Shown one piece after another: positions 11,401 to 24,393 of a stretch of DNA of 64,000 bases (its first letter is position 1; the number at the start of each line of letters is the position of its first letter). The position numbers and the translations under genes are program-made. Below the pieces are notes generated by a model. That model had not been told where the DNA came from. It made no database searches and saw only the letters and a program-made list of their open reading frames with translations. The stretch comes from Selaginella moellendorffii (taxonomy: Eukaryota; Streptophyta; Lycopodiopsida; Selaginellales; Selaginellaceae): contig NW_003314261.1 in assembly GCF_000143415.4 (NCBI RefSeq), positions 1,289,674-1,353,673 of the forward strand, given 5' to 3'.

Positions 11401-12004
11401 ATCCTTCGTTGGAACACGACTAATTAAGCGAGTAAGCTTCTCAATATAGTCCCCGAGCGTCATTTTCCCTTGCTAGAAATATCGAAGTTCTATACAAGCA
11501 TCCTCCACATCCTAATGAGGGGCAAAACGTAAACAGAAAGCAGCCTCAAACTCATCTATAGTAGACACTAATGGTTTCTTATCCGCAACACAAGACTCCT
11601 CAAGCCAATTCCACCATCGAAGACCCGCATCACGCAAACCATCGGAATAGCCACTAAAGCCTTTGCATCTGAAGTTTCGTAGCAGCCAAAAACTTCTTCA
11701 CATTGGCTAGCCAAGCAAGACACTCATCCACACCACCATCACCGAAAAAGGTTGGAATCTTAAGTCGATCTACCAAAGAAGGTTTACTTGGAGCGCTACC
11801 CCGTCCAGCCTCGAGTGCCTCAACACGCCCATGCATGGTATCCATCATACCATACATCTCATCTTGCATCTCTTGCTGATTTCGATTAAGGGCTCGCAGC
11901 TCATGAACCACATCTTGAATGGTCCAAATCTCCATAGATTCGTCGGCACCATCGTCGGCACCACTATTGACAATAGGATTCCAGCATTCAACTTGGTTGG
12001 CCAT
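8463..12004 (-). pseudogene. Ty3/gypsy gag-pol, decayed, inserted in the methyltransferase gene
   Basis: Read right to left from ATG 12004 (MANQVECWNP). Gag ends in a CCHC zinc knuckle, CYHCGKLGHYKADC (about 11100-11060). The protease follows at about 10840, its active-site DSG changed to NSG (LLNSGSDDNF). The front half of reverse transcriptase is missing; the rest starts near MPFCLTNAPATF (10289) and keeps FLDDIL. RNase H has DASGYALGGVL and YEQELLFIVHALR. Integrase has the zinc region CKSCKLCQQVK (about 9090) and a core with SDRDSKF and GQTERMNQ (8810-8680). Many stops and frameshifts. Pol breaks off near 8540 next to GC-rich sequence resembling the end of repeat R. It lies just upstream of the first surviving methyltransferase exon, so it probably interrupted that gene. 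Confidence 0.9.
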
Positions 12005-12016
12005 CGCAACCAACCT

Positions 12017-12030
12017 CTCTCTGATACCAA
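12017..12030 (-). other. Primer-binding site of the minus-strand gypsy element
   Basis: On the minus strand this reads TTGGTATCAGAGAG, 10 of 12 bases to the usual initiator-tRNA-Met site TGGTATCAGAGC and better in its core. It abuts an LTR end and lies 13 bases before the gag ATG. Confidence 0.8.
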
Positions 12031-12180
12031 TGTTATGATCCGGCGCAAAAAGACAAAGATCTAGTTGCCCTAGACTATGCTACACCACCTCTTGAGGTTC
12101 CTCACCACCCAACCACCCCCAAGCTACCTCAAAAGCTCCACTGCGCCACCACTCCATTGTAGCCTCCCTTTGACCAATGT
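12031..12180 (-). repeat. Remnant of 5' LTR of the minus-strand gypsy element
   Basis: Starts TGTTATGATCCGGC on the plus strand, so the LTR end on the minus strand is ...ATAACA, directly before the primer-binding site. About 150 bases survive before a plus-strand element takes over. No matching 3' LTR was found. Confidence 0.55.
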
Positions 12181-12184
12181 TGAC

Positions 12185-14122
12185 CACGTGGTCAAAACTG
12201 GCACCTAACACTCCAAATGTGGATCTTCGAGGCTGCCTTGCTTGTTGGCAAGAGTTTCTGCAAGAAATGTCTGTTAAGATCCAGTACAAGCATGGAGGTG
12301 ACAATAAAGTGGCTGATGCATTATCCAGGATGGTAAATTTTATCTCGTTTATGAAGCTATCTAAAAATCTCTTAGATGAGTTTAAGGAGTTTGCTAACTT
12401 TGACTCCTTTATTAGTGATATTCGCGCAAAGGTTTTGTTGAGGGATGCCTCTACAAATTTGAAAGGTGACAAATTTGCATCATTCGAAATACAAGATGGA
12501 ATCCTAGTCAAGAAGGGACATGTAGTGGTTCCTTATGTTGATAAATTCATTAAACAAATTTTGGTTGAGTGTCATGATGTGCCAAGTGCTAAGCATCCGA
12601 GGGTATTGAGAACGTATATGTTGGTGAAGAGGCATTTCTTTTGGCCTGGGATGAAGTTAAATGTTGAGAAGTATGTACATCATTGTTTGACATGCCAGGC
12701 AGTCAAAGTTGATCATCAGAAGCTCGCTGGCCTCTATCATCCTTTACGTGTACCCGAGAATAAGTGGGATAGTATCTTGATGGACTTTATCACTAGTTTG
12801 CCCAAAACCTTTCGAGGAAATGATGCTATTTGGGTGGTTATAGATCGTTTGACAAAGATGGCTTACTTCTTCCCTGTGAAGATGACGATAAAAGCTTTTG
12901 AACTTGCATAGTTGTTTGTATACCGGTTATTTAGTCTCTATGGTTTGCCGGGTAACATTGTGAGTGTTGGGATCCCAAGTTCATGTCCAAGTTTTGGCAA
13001 ATGGTTTTTGAGAAGTTAGAGACTAAGCTAAGTATGAGTACTGGTGAGCATCCACAATCTGATGGGCAGACAGAATGTATGAATCAGCTATTAGAAGATA
13101 TGTTGAGGTCCATCAAGATGCTATCCCACTTATTCTTGGGTACACGTAAAGGATAAGGCTAGTGAGCTTATGATGATCAACTTTGACTGCCTAGCAGGTC
13201 AAACAACGAGGTTATTCAGTCTCTATGGTTTGCCGGGTGACATTGTGAGTGATCGGGATCCTAAGTTCACGTCCAAGTTTTGGCAAACAGTCTTTGAGAA
13301 GCTAAAAACTAAGCTGAGCATGAGTAGTGGTGAGCATCCACAATCTAATGGGCAAACAGAGTGCATGAATCAGCTATTAGAAGATATGCTAAGATCTTTT
13401 GTGGGAAACTTGACTCAACAGGGAGTATGGGAGAAGTACTTGCCTTTGCTTCAGTTTGCTCACAATAGCACTCATCAATTGGCTATTGGCATGTCTCCTT
13501 TTATGGCGATGTATGGCTATGAGCCTAGGTCTCCTGTGAGTTTGAATTTGGCTTTGGTTTGGGTATCTCATGCTTGTGATTTTCTGGAGGATATGCAAGA
13601 CAAACTTGAGTTGGCAAAGTTGAACATGAGGCAAGCTCAAGAGTGAGACAAAAGATTGGCTGATGAGCATCATCGTCATCAAGAGTACAAAGTTGGTGAC
13701 AAGGTTTTCCTTAAGCTGTCGAATGCACAACAGTCTCTGAAAGGAGGTGGCAGTGCTAAGTTGTCTCCACGGTATTGTGGGCCTTAGACAATTTTACAGT
13801 GTGTGGGGCATCTTGCATACACTTTGGACTTGCAAACTAGTCCGAAGATTCATCCAATGTTCCATGTGAACAAACTTAAAATGTTTGCACTTTGGTGATG
13901 TTGTGGATCAGTCCATTATCCAGGTCCCAGAGATTGATGCAGAGAAGGCTGGTCCGGCCAATATTCTTGTTCAAAGATTCGTGAAAACACGCCGGAAGAC
14001 AACTAGGGAGTTGTTAGTTCAGTGGATGAAGCTACATGGGAAATTGAGGATGACGTGAAAAGAGTGTTTCCGAGTTTTGGTTATGACTTGGATGACATTC
14101 CTGAGGAAGGAGAGAATTGAGT
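12185..14122 (+). pseudogene. Ty3/gypsy chromovirus pol, 3' two-thirds, decayed
   Basis: Begins at the end of RNase H (IQYKHGGDNKVADALSR), the usual start of the linker to integrase. The zinc region ends HHCLTCQAVK; the core has ILMDFITSLP (first Asp), then SDRDPKFTSKFW and HPQSNGQTECMNQ in the second of two tandem copies. Towards the C-terminus come YKVGDKVFLKL and IHPMFHVNKLK, then a chromodomain-like end (ELLVQWM, DEATWEIEDDV) and a stop near 14120. The chromodomain places it among chromoviruses. A TAG at 12909, frameshifts and an internal duplication break it. Reverse transcriptase and gag are absent, and the 5' edge abuts the LTR remnant of the minus-strand element. Confidence 0.88.
12925..13396 (+). 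repeat. Tandem duplication inside the chromovirus integrase
   Basis: About 185 bases at 12925-13110 recur at 13210-13396 (both start GGTTAT and run to the CAGCTATTAGAAGATATG stretch). The first copy has a short deletion and is out of frame; the second is open. About 100 unrelated bases lie between them. Confidence 0.85.
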
Positions 14123-15889
14123 TTTATAGCCGTATTGCTATATGATTTGAGCCATTTGTTCTATTCTCATTCTTTTGTTTCCATGACCGTATTGTCATGT
14201 GATAAAGCCGTATTTCTTTCTTTCTTTTGTGGCCATTTGTCGCAACGTTGGTGTTGCCGTTTGCACATCTTTTCTCCATGGCTGTATTGCCTTGGACTCC
14301 CTTCATGTGAGGCTCATTTAGCTTCTCGAGGCTGTTGTATGTGGCTGGGTCATGAGGGAGGAGAAAATGATGAAAAGTGATTTAGTCGTGGACTATACTA
14401 GCTTTATAGTCTATAATGAATAGCCTGTTCTTCTCAAGTGCCTGAAAGTTTTTTCACGTAAGTCTCTTTTGGTTTTCCTTGTCCATCGTTGGACATCCAT
14501 GTATTGTCATCACATGAACCATAAGAATATTCTGAGAATATTCCATGGCCATGTGACTTAAAGGCTGTAACGCCTTAAGGGTTGGGAGGTTGGCCTAGGG
14601 TTTGCTCTCTTGGTCGTTTCAATTCTGGGAAGCAAGGATTGTCAACTTCATCAAGATGCGTAATCAAGTTCACCTTTTGAAATATAATTTGCCATTTTTT
14701 TTTCTTCTTCTCTCAAGACTATATACCTTAGGATGTAATGCCTCTCCAATGTAAATGATACAATCTGGTCCATAGTAGTGCCAACAATAGTAAAGTGAAA
14801 GAATTTGAAGTGAGGAAATGCATTCTATTGGAAGTAATTTGTGATATTCAATCCATAAAAAGTGTGGTATAAGGATTTTCATTTCTTTCATTGCAGCATT
14901 TCAAGTGAGAACTCCATCAACAATACTCAAGAATGGACCACTCCTTCTAATAATAGATGAGGATGAGCTGTTGCTGGAGCACATACCATCACAACTAGAA
15001 GTGAAAAATGATCTCATATGTTTGTGTTCAATCATAAACATTTGATTGTCTCCCTCTCAAAAAATGTCTTCTTTACAATTTAATTTATTTTGAGTGTCTC
15101 AGTGTCTCAGTGTCTCAAATACCCACACAACCTTTGTCAATGCTTGGTAGTATGAAGGTAGGCAAGATCCTAGCCTTGAAGATATAAAAAGCTAAGGAGA
15201 GAGAAAAGATAGTGTTGGGCAATGCATATTGTGGAGCTTAGCAAGCAGCAATAGCAGCTGAAGGAGAGCCAGCTGGAATAACATTTCTTTGCTTAGAGTG
15301 TAGGGAACTTTGTGCAAGGCCAAGAGATAGAGATGTGGGCCAAGGAGGGGCTGCATTGCTAGGTAGCGTGCATTGTGGTGTAGAGTACAGTGTTGCCTCT
15401 TTATCATGCTAGGTATTACTTGGGGAGTACCACAGCCCAAGTGAGAGTATTGGCCTTAGATGTGGCAGTCAAGGTAAGAATCTCTATCTTTATTTTGTTT
15501 TTTCTTTTTCATGAGTTTTCATCTTTTCAAAAAACATTGGTCATTATTAAAGATTTTTTGGCTACTATTGGCTTGGACAATATGAGCTTGAAGGCTTCCA
15601 ACCTCACAATAGCCTACAATACTTTGCCAAAGGTGACGTTGTATAGCCATGCTTACTTACATGCCTACCCTCCCAGCCAATGCCTACTAAATGGAGATGA
15701 GCCCAGGTAGGTTTTGAGCTCATGAGTTTAGCTCATGAGCTAAGCTCACAACTTCTCAAACACAGGAAAGGTTTGTCTTGAACCAACATTTTTTCATCTT
15801 TCAAATTTTGATTTAATCTATATTTTCAAGTAAATTTGACCAATAAAATACAAATATAAATATAGATCTGAACACTAAAAGCAATCTAA
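14123..15889. other. No gene seen; probable chromovirus 3' end or LTR, then unassigned sequence
   Basis: The first 500 bases repeat motifs such as CCGTATTGC and contain TGTAACGCCTTAAGGG, as in LTR or 3' untranslated sequence. The remainder has only short unrelated open frames. At 15717-15745 the motif GCTCATGAG occurs twice around a TTTA spacer, close to the 3' side of the transposase relic that follows. Confidence 0.35.
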
Positions 15890-18800
15890 AAACACTTCTC
15901 AAGCTCCACAACTGTAAGGCTTGCTTGGTCGATGTGATGGTTAATTTTAGGATCTTCATTTAGTTCTTGCATAAAAATGTAATAGATGTGCTTACAGGCT
16001 AAATATACCTTTCCCTTGTTCTCCCTCTGTCTAACGGGGCTTTTCATATTTATCCTCTTAAAAACTATAGAGGTCCGGTTTTGACATGCTCAAAACTAGA
16101 AAAGAGCATATGGGAGGGTGGTGACGAAGGGGGGATCAATAGAACTAGAGTTTAGTTTTATGTAGATCAGATCAAGGAACTAGATTTTGGTTTTGTGTAG
16201 CCCAAATCCGTGCCACTCACTCCACAAATGCATGCTCTAGGGACTTGAGTCAATTGTGAAATCAGTGGAGGTACACCGCCCTAGCTCAATCTCCATCTAT
16301 ATGGTGCCTATAGTTTCCCAGAGATATAAAAAGCCCTTGGAGATGTACAGTCCTGGATCCCACGGTGTGGTGAACTATGGAGGAATGTACAATCTCCGGT
16401 AATGATGATGCTGCTGCTGCCTAGAAGTCCTCTCCTCGCTGTTGTATGACCGATCCCCTCCAACTAAGATTGTTGTTTCCAGCCTCCTATCAGGCTGTGC
16501 AAGTGTAGTGCCACCATGCCAGTCCCATGGCCTCATACCAATATAGCCGTACCCTTGGCTCTATCCATCTGGAATCACGACCAAAGGCGAGCCGCTCCTC
16601 TCAGATCTGGGTTGGAGTTACGTTTCCGCACTCCAACAAGCTAGCCTAATGCAGCCTCTGACATGAGCCTTGCCCCTCGAAACATCCCATACGTCTAAGT
16701 GGTGGTGCTTCGAGTGCCTTGATCATGGTGAATCCACAACCAAGGCAAGAAAGGAATCAGCCAACACAACTGTACCATATAAATTAGGACTTCAATATGC
16801 CATTGAAAGTTGTTCTATTGCCGATTGGAACTAGTTGTGCAATCAGAAGGTAGGGAAGTGCTGCCATGTAGTTTGAAAGACCTTGTGCATGTCAAAGAAT
16901 AGTGTTCTTTGCATGTTCAAACAAGCAGTCGTAATGGTGCCAAGCGAGTTGTCCCCTCCACTGTCCCCTCCTTAGGTGAAACTTGACCCCAAAACTTCAG
17001 ACCCCAAGTGAATGAGGAAGGAGAGGGCTTTGCTGATGAAGTTTTGTGCAGCTAGTGTCCTTGGAAGAAGTCCCAGCAACCATGGACCCCAAAACCCCAA
17101 ACTTGAACCATGTTCCGAAATTTGGACATTTTGATCTCACTTGTGAACCATTGGATTGCCATGAAGTTTTGCTAGTATATTGTATAGCTTTCCCATTTCT
17201 AGCTGGTCATGTATGCCAGTCTAATGTTGATATTGGTGATATAGCAGTATCAATAGTAAGATTTGAGCAAGTCTTCAGCTTGAAACCTACTCTTTCTAGA
17301 CTTTTAATCTCTTCTTTCAAAAGATTGCAGCCTCGCTTAACTAGCCACTTCTCTAGTATGAAATTTGGCTTCAAAATTATTGAGCTATGGATCTGGCTTG
17401 TATGAGTAACATCAGTCCCACAATAGTAAATTCAGCTTGACTAGTAGCCCTTTACCCCTAGATCTTGAAAGCCCCAGAAATATGGCACTGCTGAAGAACT
17501 TGAATTTGAGTGCATAAATGTGAGACACTGACCTCGACTCCCAATCATTCTGAAGCAACACATATTACTCTTAACATTGACTCTTCAAATTGCCTAGTTG
17601 ATATAAGAAACTGGCTTACGAGCAATAACCTTCTCAACCTCTGGCACTGTAATAACTGGCACCTCCTCCACTCCATGTTCTATAGTTTTTCTCCAGTGTC
17701 GTGGAACAGAATAGTAGTCAAAATTTGGATGGTGAGAGTTGGAAGGAGTGATGTTAGGCGCATCAAATGTCTGTCAATGCTTTATACATGCTATCCTCAT
17801 TCCCTCGAGTGGTTCATAACTTGATTCCATAGAAGTTTTAGCAGAAACTCTCTCCACCATCTTAGACATTGACCCTGTTGTTGGTGTTATCCTTCTACCA
17901 ACCTGCTTTCAAAGCCTGTCTAAGTTTAGATCTGTACTAGTAAACCTTGCTTCTTGTGCAACTAAATCTTTTGATGACTACTCAAGAAATCTAGTGAGGT
18001 TAGAGAGCATAGTTTCATATAGAGATACTTTTCCTTTCTTTGCATCAGAAGCTCTCCAGCTCCAATGTTTGCTTTTAAAGAGATTAATTACTGGTGTAAG
18101 TGCAATACCATTAAATGATTGATCTTTGGAAAAATGCACATTTGAATGTGACAAAAAATAAAATGAAAGAAAACTTACATAGAAAATATTCCTTCATGCC
18201 ACCATATACGCATCTTATTTGCCTTTGCTTCATGCTCCTCATTAGTTGGTGCATCCCTCCATTATCGACAAAGCTATTTGAACTCATGATGAAAGTCAAA
18301 CTTGATGTATCAACTATGTTTATTGACACTATTTGCCTAATAAAACTCATAACTCTTCTCTCTACTTTATAATAGCTGACTTTTATCACATCTAAACACT
18401 TGCCATACAGCTAATCAGTTAGCACCAGTAGTATCTACTATGAAACCACGGAAGTTGAGTTTCTTCCCAATTCACTATTCAACAACCTCGGACATACATA
18501 TCCAAAAGACAATTTAAGCTTGGAAATCTTGAATGTTGAATTTGGCTATAACTATAGTCAAGTTACATTACAACATATAACAGGAATAGGTATAATGTAA
18601 ACTAGTATGGAATCCTTAAAAAATGAAAAGTCACTTATGATCATAAACATGGGCTCCTATAGTTGACCAGCCTGAAACTCGTTTCATGTGGTCGAAATGG
18701 ATCCAGGAATTAGCCAAGTCCATCCATATCTATTATGAGTTTATTCATGGAAGCTTGTTCATTGGCCAAGTGACTTCAAACAGTTAACACCCTTCATCTT

Positions 18801-19859
18801 TAAAATGTTGACCCTTGGTCTTGCTTCTAGTGTGGACTTTGTATAGTGAGAGACATTTTCTCTCTAGCTCCAAAGGCACATTCAATATAGATTGAAGCTT
18901 TCCATCTTGCCCTTCTCACATCCAATTTTTTATTCTACCAAAAAAAGAGTGTTATTAGTGAAAAAGTAGATTTAAGCATTAATCTTATACTTGTTTAAAT
19001 TTATTATAGGTTCTATATTTCAAAGTAGATCCTTCAAGTTGTTCTCTATGATCTCTTTTTTGCTATTAAATTGTAACAATGTGTCCATCATATAGTCCTT
19101 TAGTATAGAATGTTAAACACACTTTAGAGTTGTAGCACTATTCTTCTCAACCTCTATAATAATAGTAACCTTCAAATTGTGAAAAGAATCACAGCAAATT
19201 CCTTCCTATATTGTGTATTAGTTGTATTCAACATAGACTACTTTACCTAAACAACCATCCCATAGAAGAAAATAATAGATCCTTGTATCACAACATGCTC
19301 GACACACAGATGTTACCCCACATTTGTGACATTTAAACCTTGTAGTAACATTATAATGCCTAAAGGAATTGATTGCTAAGCCTTAAAAAAAACACATATT
19401 CTTGCCATGATCAGAAATGCATTTCTTAGCAGCACACTCAAGGTGTCCACCACAATAGACTATGGACATGGATCTGTTGAAGTGGGAGAAGTGGGTTGTC
19501 TTTACCCTACACCAATTATGTGGATCAAAACGTGTTTCCATGCCTCTCTTCTTGCTTGACAAATTGGCTGGTGGAAATTCAAAGAATATATTCCCATTAT
19601 AAAAAGATGGAAGTTCCTCATCTCTCATGTACTCAAACTCTATAATAATACTGTCAAAATGAATGGGGTTATGAGTGAGAGGCATTGGTGAGTGAAAACG
19701 ACACACAAACCAACTCTCCAAGTTTGACTCTCTCTCACTTCTCACAAAAGAATGAAACTTTGTTGAAAGGAAGAGAGCACGGAGATGAAAGGGAGAACAA
19801 GCAATCAATGTTACAACTCTCATAATTGACCAGTGCCTCTCACTCATAACCCTATTCAT
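15890..19859 (-). pseudogene. MULE-like transposase, copy 1, heavily decayed
   Basis: Read right to left it parallels copy 2 (38832-41800) along most of its length. The N-terminal exon (19859-19383) has LPSFYNGNIFFEFPP, NWCRVKTTHFSHF and YCGGHLECAAKKC, each with a counterpart in copy 2. Weaker matches follow: the zinc-rich stretch (about 19350-19250), the segment before the first acidic motif (18720-18630), the GFMADGAGAN region (about 18450), EEHEAKANKMRIWW (about 18240), and the 3' tail at 15890-16010. Stops and frameshifts are everywhere. About 1 kb at 16040-17040 has no counterpart in copy 2 and is probably an insertion. It is on the same strand as copy 2, although the arms are inverted, so it is not simply the left partner of copy 2. 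Confidence 0.7.
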
Positions 19860-20018
19860 TTTAACATTATTATTCTTCTCACAATCAATTACACATATCT
19901 TAATATCTAAGCATTGAATGATTATATCTGTTGATCACCATAAAAGAGAATGAAGATCATGACTATTGATTCTGATCATTGATTGCAATTGTTGATTTTT
20001 AGGGTTTTACGACTTAGG

Positions 20019-20105
20019 TTTGAGTAGGGAAGGGCAAGAGAAAGGCGTGTTTAAGCAGGGCAAGAGAAAGGTGCATTTGAGTAGGGAAGGGCAAGAGAAA
20101 AGTGC
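20019..20105 (+). repeat. Minisatellite, three units of about 26-31 bp
   Basis: Units share GGGCAAGAGAAAGG with GTTTGAGTAGGGAA before it; the second lacks about five bases. Sequence from 19860 to 20500 otherwise shows no gene, only an AT-rich stretch with poly-T near 20336-20350. Confidence 0.85.
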
Positions 20106-20501
20106 TTCAATCTTGCAATGCACTTCAATACACTCCTCAATCAAGGTATGTTTCTTTAAGGTCAATTTGCTCATGAACTGACATCTTCTCATCTTCTTTC
20201 TTCCATTAAAGGTTATTTTTCTTGACTTTTGTTTTCTCTTGAGGGATGGAGATGTTAATTCTCATACAACCAACATCTCTTAACACCCTATTTCATTTTT
20301 TATTTAGCTTTTTACCCATCTCCACCCAATTGTTTTGTTTTTTTTTTTTCTTTTTTGAAAGGGTGGGAAAGATTGGTTCATGTGTGAACTAATGTCTCCT
20401 AACCTTTGTTTTCCCTAGAGGTGAGCTTTCTTGGTTTTTTTCTTGTTTCTGGGGGTGAGATCTTTATGTTTTAGAAAACAAAGAGAGATAGAAATGTTGT
20501 G

Positions 20502-21640
20502 TAAGCGACTAAATTTTCCATTCTACTTTAGTCACTTAACCACACCTTTGACCACTTGGGGGAGTCTCATTCACAACCTCCTTAAGTCCAATTCAGGACT
20601 TGGGACTTGCTAGTCCCGAGAATGGCATCCATGCCACTCATCCTTTGCACTTAGTCCAAGTGCTCCACGTGTCCAGTCCCAAGACCGACACCCCAAGGTA
20701 CCACTAACATATCGACCCATTACGCTAAGGCCATGCTCATTCACCTTTGTTGCACTAGTGGTCCAATACCACTTGCATCACAATCCCATCTCTCCAAGAC
20801 TGGGTCGTCCGTCCACGAGTGGTCATCCCAGATCCACTCCTTAGCATCCTTAGGATGCCCACAGACATGGGGAATAGCCTTCCCCAACATCCCTTTGTCA
20901 GTTCCTGCCAAGTCCCTTTTCCGTCCACGGCCATGTTCACCAACATTGCCACTATATCAAGGCCCGTAAGCCTGGCCACTAAGTTCCATTGTCCTCTAGG
21001 ACTTCCTCACCATATGACTATATCTGTAGTCACTACGCTAGAGGATTGCTCCTCCTCCTTTCCCCCATTTGGGACCTTGGGACAACATTTCAGAACACCG
21101 TGGCCCTATGCAGGCCCCGTGGGTACTCTCCCCACCTTCCGCCTTTAGGTGCTCTAGCCATGGGCTTAGAGCAAGGTTCTGTTGAGCCACACCAGGTATC
21201 CAAGTAGGTAGGGCTATCCACACTTGGATTGGGAGATCGGCCAGTCGATCTCCCGGGGGAACTAGAGCCGGCTCTTGAACACTTCACCAAGCTACCCCAC
21301 TTGATAGTCCGTATTCACTCTAGTCTTGGACTTCCTAGTGGTCAGTTCATCACCCAACACTGGGTCTGGCCTTCCTGAGCCAAATTGGCTCCACTACAGT
21401 CCTCCCCCTTACTATACTTTTGGAGCTCACCAAACCCCCCAGGGTTTGGGAGACGAACGCTTTGGGCTTTCACCCTCTCAGACTCAAACTCGGACTCGGA
21501 CTCGGGCTCGGGCTTGAGCTCGGGCTCGGGCTCGGTCTCGGCCTCGGCCTCGGTCTCGGTCTCGGTCCTGGTCTCGGTCCTGGTCTTGGTCTCGGTCTCG
21601 GTCTCGGTCTTAGTCTCGGTCTCGTTTAGCTCGTTCGAAA
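20502..21640 (-). repeat. Truncated LTR of the TGAGAC...TTACA family, inverted
   Basis: Starts TGTAAGCGACTAAATTTTCC, the reverse complement of the LTR 3' end at 27949. It runs through the same landmarks backwards (GGTACCACTAAC-like, CCAAACCCCCCAGGG) and ends inside a CTCGGT/CTCGGA hexamer array (21478-21632), equivalent to the GAGTCCGAGACC array of the other copies. The LTR 5' half is missing. Frames across it are shadows. Confidence 0.8.
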
Positions 21641-24393
21641 GAGGGTGCTAAGGTGAACTGACTCAAAGAAAGAAAAACCAGAATTGATAATATAGAAAAC
21701 TAGTGCAAGAATGAAAAAATCTTTGAGCCTGCACTCTGGATTTGTGGAAGTAGAAACCCTTAGCAGTCCTAGGGTTTCTAAGAACACGAATCTAACCACT
21801 ACAACTTGAGGTCTCTCTCAATTTCCTAAGAAAACTCTCCATTCTCTCAAGAAAGCTAAGCTAGCTCGTTTACGTTGGGTTCACCAACTATTGGGGCATC
21901 TTTAAGCCCCAACTATGGATCCATCCCTCAAACACACGCTCACAAACTCGCAGCTCTAAACTCAAGTGCAAGAGGAAATGAGGAGGACCTTTGATATTTT
22001 GCCTATTTGGGGTAACCATTTAGAATATTTCTAGAATTAGAATATCCTCTCTACATCTTTTATAATGCCCATGGGGGAGTGAAAGTAGGAATAGAGTACG
22101 AGTGGGAGTAAGAGTAGGAGCAAGAGTAAGAGTAGGAGTAGGAGAGGAGAAAGTGGCGATGAACTAGTGCTACAACAAAGGGATTAAGTCTCTAGAGAAT
22201 ATTAGATAGAAAGTGTTATATAATGTCCAAGGTTGACAAAAGTTAGAGACAGGTAAGTTTGATTATCCAAAGTGGATAAAGCCAAACGGATTTTGGCATG
22301 GCTAACTATAGGCATAAAGAAGCTTATAAGTAGCAACATTAATCCTAGTGTGTAGGATTGCAAGGTGAGTATATCTAAATTGGAAAACCACTCCTTAGGA
22401 CATTGAGTAGATTCATCTCTGAAAATACTTGTTAAGGCATGGTAAAAAGTGCAAAAATACCCTCTTGGCCTAGAGGAAAATAACCATGTAATACCAAAAG
22501 TAAGTAATAAAGGGATAGAACCAAACTATAGGAATTAAAGGCATATCCAAAAGTAATTATGCAAGTTGGGAGTGGAGAATTAAATGGGTGCTCAAAAGTG
22601 TTGCTATTGGCAATTGTGGCACTATAAAGAGTCTAAAGTATGAAATTGCCTATACTAAGACGCTTGCGAAAAGAGAAGCATTAGCAAGGTAAGGGACAAA
22701 GTTCCTTCAAGGTTCCCAAAAACAACTAAGGGTAGGTTAATACATAGAAACACAAGTGTAAATGGTTTATAGAAATACGTAAAATCAAAATGGTGTAACA
22801 AAAGCATGGTTTTGAAGTTTGCTATGAGGTGAGGCTATCAAAGTTAGGGAAATAGATCTTGAATGTTCAAAAAGATGGTTTTGAATGAAAGTTAATGTTT
22901 AAAGACTTTCACACATATGTATAGGACCATATTATGCTAGTTGGGTGACTTACTAAGTGAGACTGACAAGTCTAAGGAATAAAGACCTTAGTTGAAGGTA
23001 TTGACTTAAAAAAGGGGTGGCTCATGAAGCCAAGCATGGAGGAGACTATGCATGATCATAGGCTAATTAACTAGCTTGTCCAGTGAGAAGATTTGGAAGC
23101 TCAGAGGAATTAAGTTTTTAACCTGTGATCCGAAACATACATTAGATATAAATTAGTGCACTTGCATGGGGAGTCACACTAGGCATCTTAAGTGATGCCA
23201 TTTATAGAAGTTGGGTTTGAGCCCTAACTCTTTAGTGCTTAAGTTTGAGTCCCAACCTACTACAGGGTGGTGATAATATAGAATATGAAGACACTCATTT
23301 TTCACTAGTTATAGAACTTCTAGTAAAGAGGTTGGCTTGGACACACTGCTAAGAGAAGGGTGCCCCAGAGTCATGATGCACGGTTAGAATGTTTAGTGTG
23401 AAAGCTTGGCATATCTAACTTAAACACACTAGTGCAAGTGACACTAAAGACGTAAGGATACCCAATCTCAGTTGCTATGGACCCTTGGTTAAAAGGGTTA
23501 GCTCACTAAGTGTGGGGGATGCCCCTAGGGTTGTGGTCAACAACTTAAAGGTTTAGTAGACTTAATATCTATTGATAAACTTATTAAGATGTCTATATAA
23601 GATCACTAGGTGATTCTAAAGTTGATAATCAAGGACAAACTCTTTAATGAGTTAAGGAATAGTGTTCCTAATTCAAAGTAGTGATTTGAATAAATGGTAT
23701 AGTATGACTTGATCAAGGTGACCAAGTGAGAAGGACACTTAATGAAAATAAGTTGTGATAATACAATGGTAGTGTGAGTCCAAGAAAGTTGTGGGAAAGG
23801 AAATATGTTTCTAAAAATGGATTTCCCAAATGCTCTAATATGCCGAAGGTGAAAGCTCCAAGAGCAAGGTAGCTAAATAATAGAGCCATAGAAAACCCTA
23901 ACACAAATTATGGACAAGTGAAACTTAGTGTCTAGGGTGGCATGAAATAAAAGAGAGGAAGATGGTGCTCTCAAATAAAGGACTTCCTAAAATGGGGAAA
24001 TGGAGTTTGAACAACCTATGCAATGTAAGGTGTCGGAGACATCTAGGAAATTGATTCAAGAAGTCAGTATTAAAATCTAAAGTATGTTCATAGAGGCGGA
24101 GACTACTCGGAAATGAGTAGTAAGCTTGAGATAGAGAAGATGTCTCTAATAAGTTTAACGAGAACTAAACAAACAAAAGAAAAGGACCACCAGATAGGAT
24201 CTAATGAGACTCTAAGTTGGAGGACTAAACTCCTTAGAGGATGGGCAAAGTATAGTGAACCTTTGGTGTCGAACCATTGATGAATATTGGTATGGTGCTA
24301 AGGATGAAAATGGTAATACATGATGGAGTTACTTTATAAAATAGTTTATCGTTCAATGAGGACATCAAACTTTCTCTATGGGTGGTGGAGTTA
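21641..24393 (+). mobile_element. Internal region of an older non-coding LTR element
   Basis: From about 22950 to 24393 this aligns with 29625-30968, the internal region of the younger element (for example CATGGAGGAG then CATGCATGATCA, and CCCCTAGGGTTGTGGTCAACAA). It ends in the same purine-rich tract, ATGGGTGGTGGAGTT, before the LTR at 24394. No gag, pol or other gene seen. The 5' LTR and primer site are not in place; the inverted LTR at 20502 may be what is left of a rearranged end. Confidence 0.65.
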
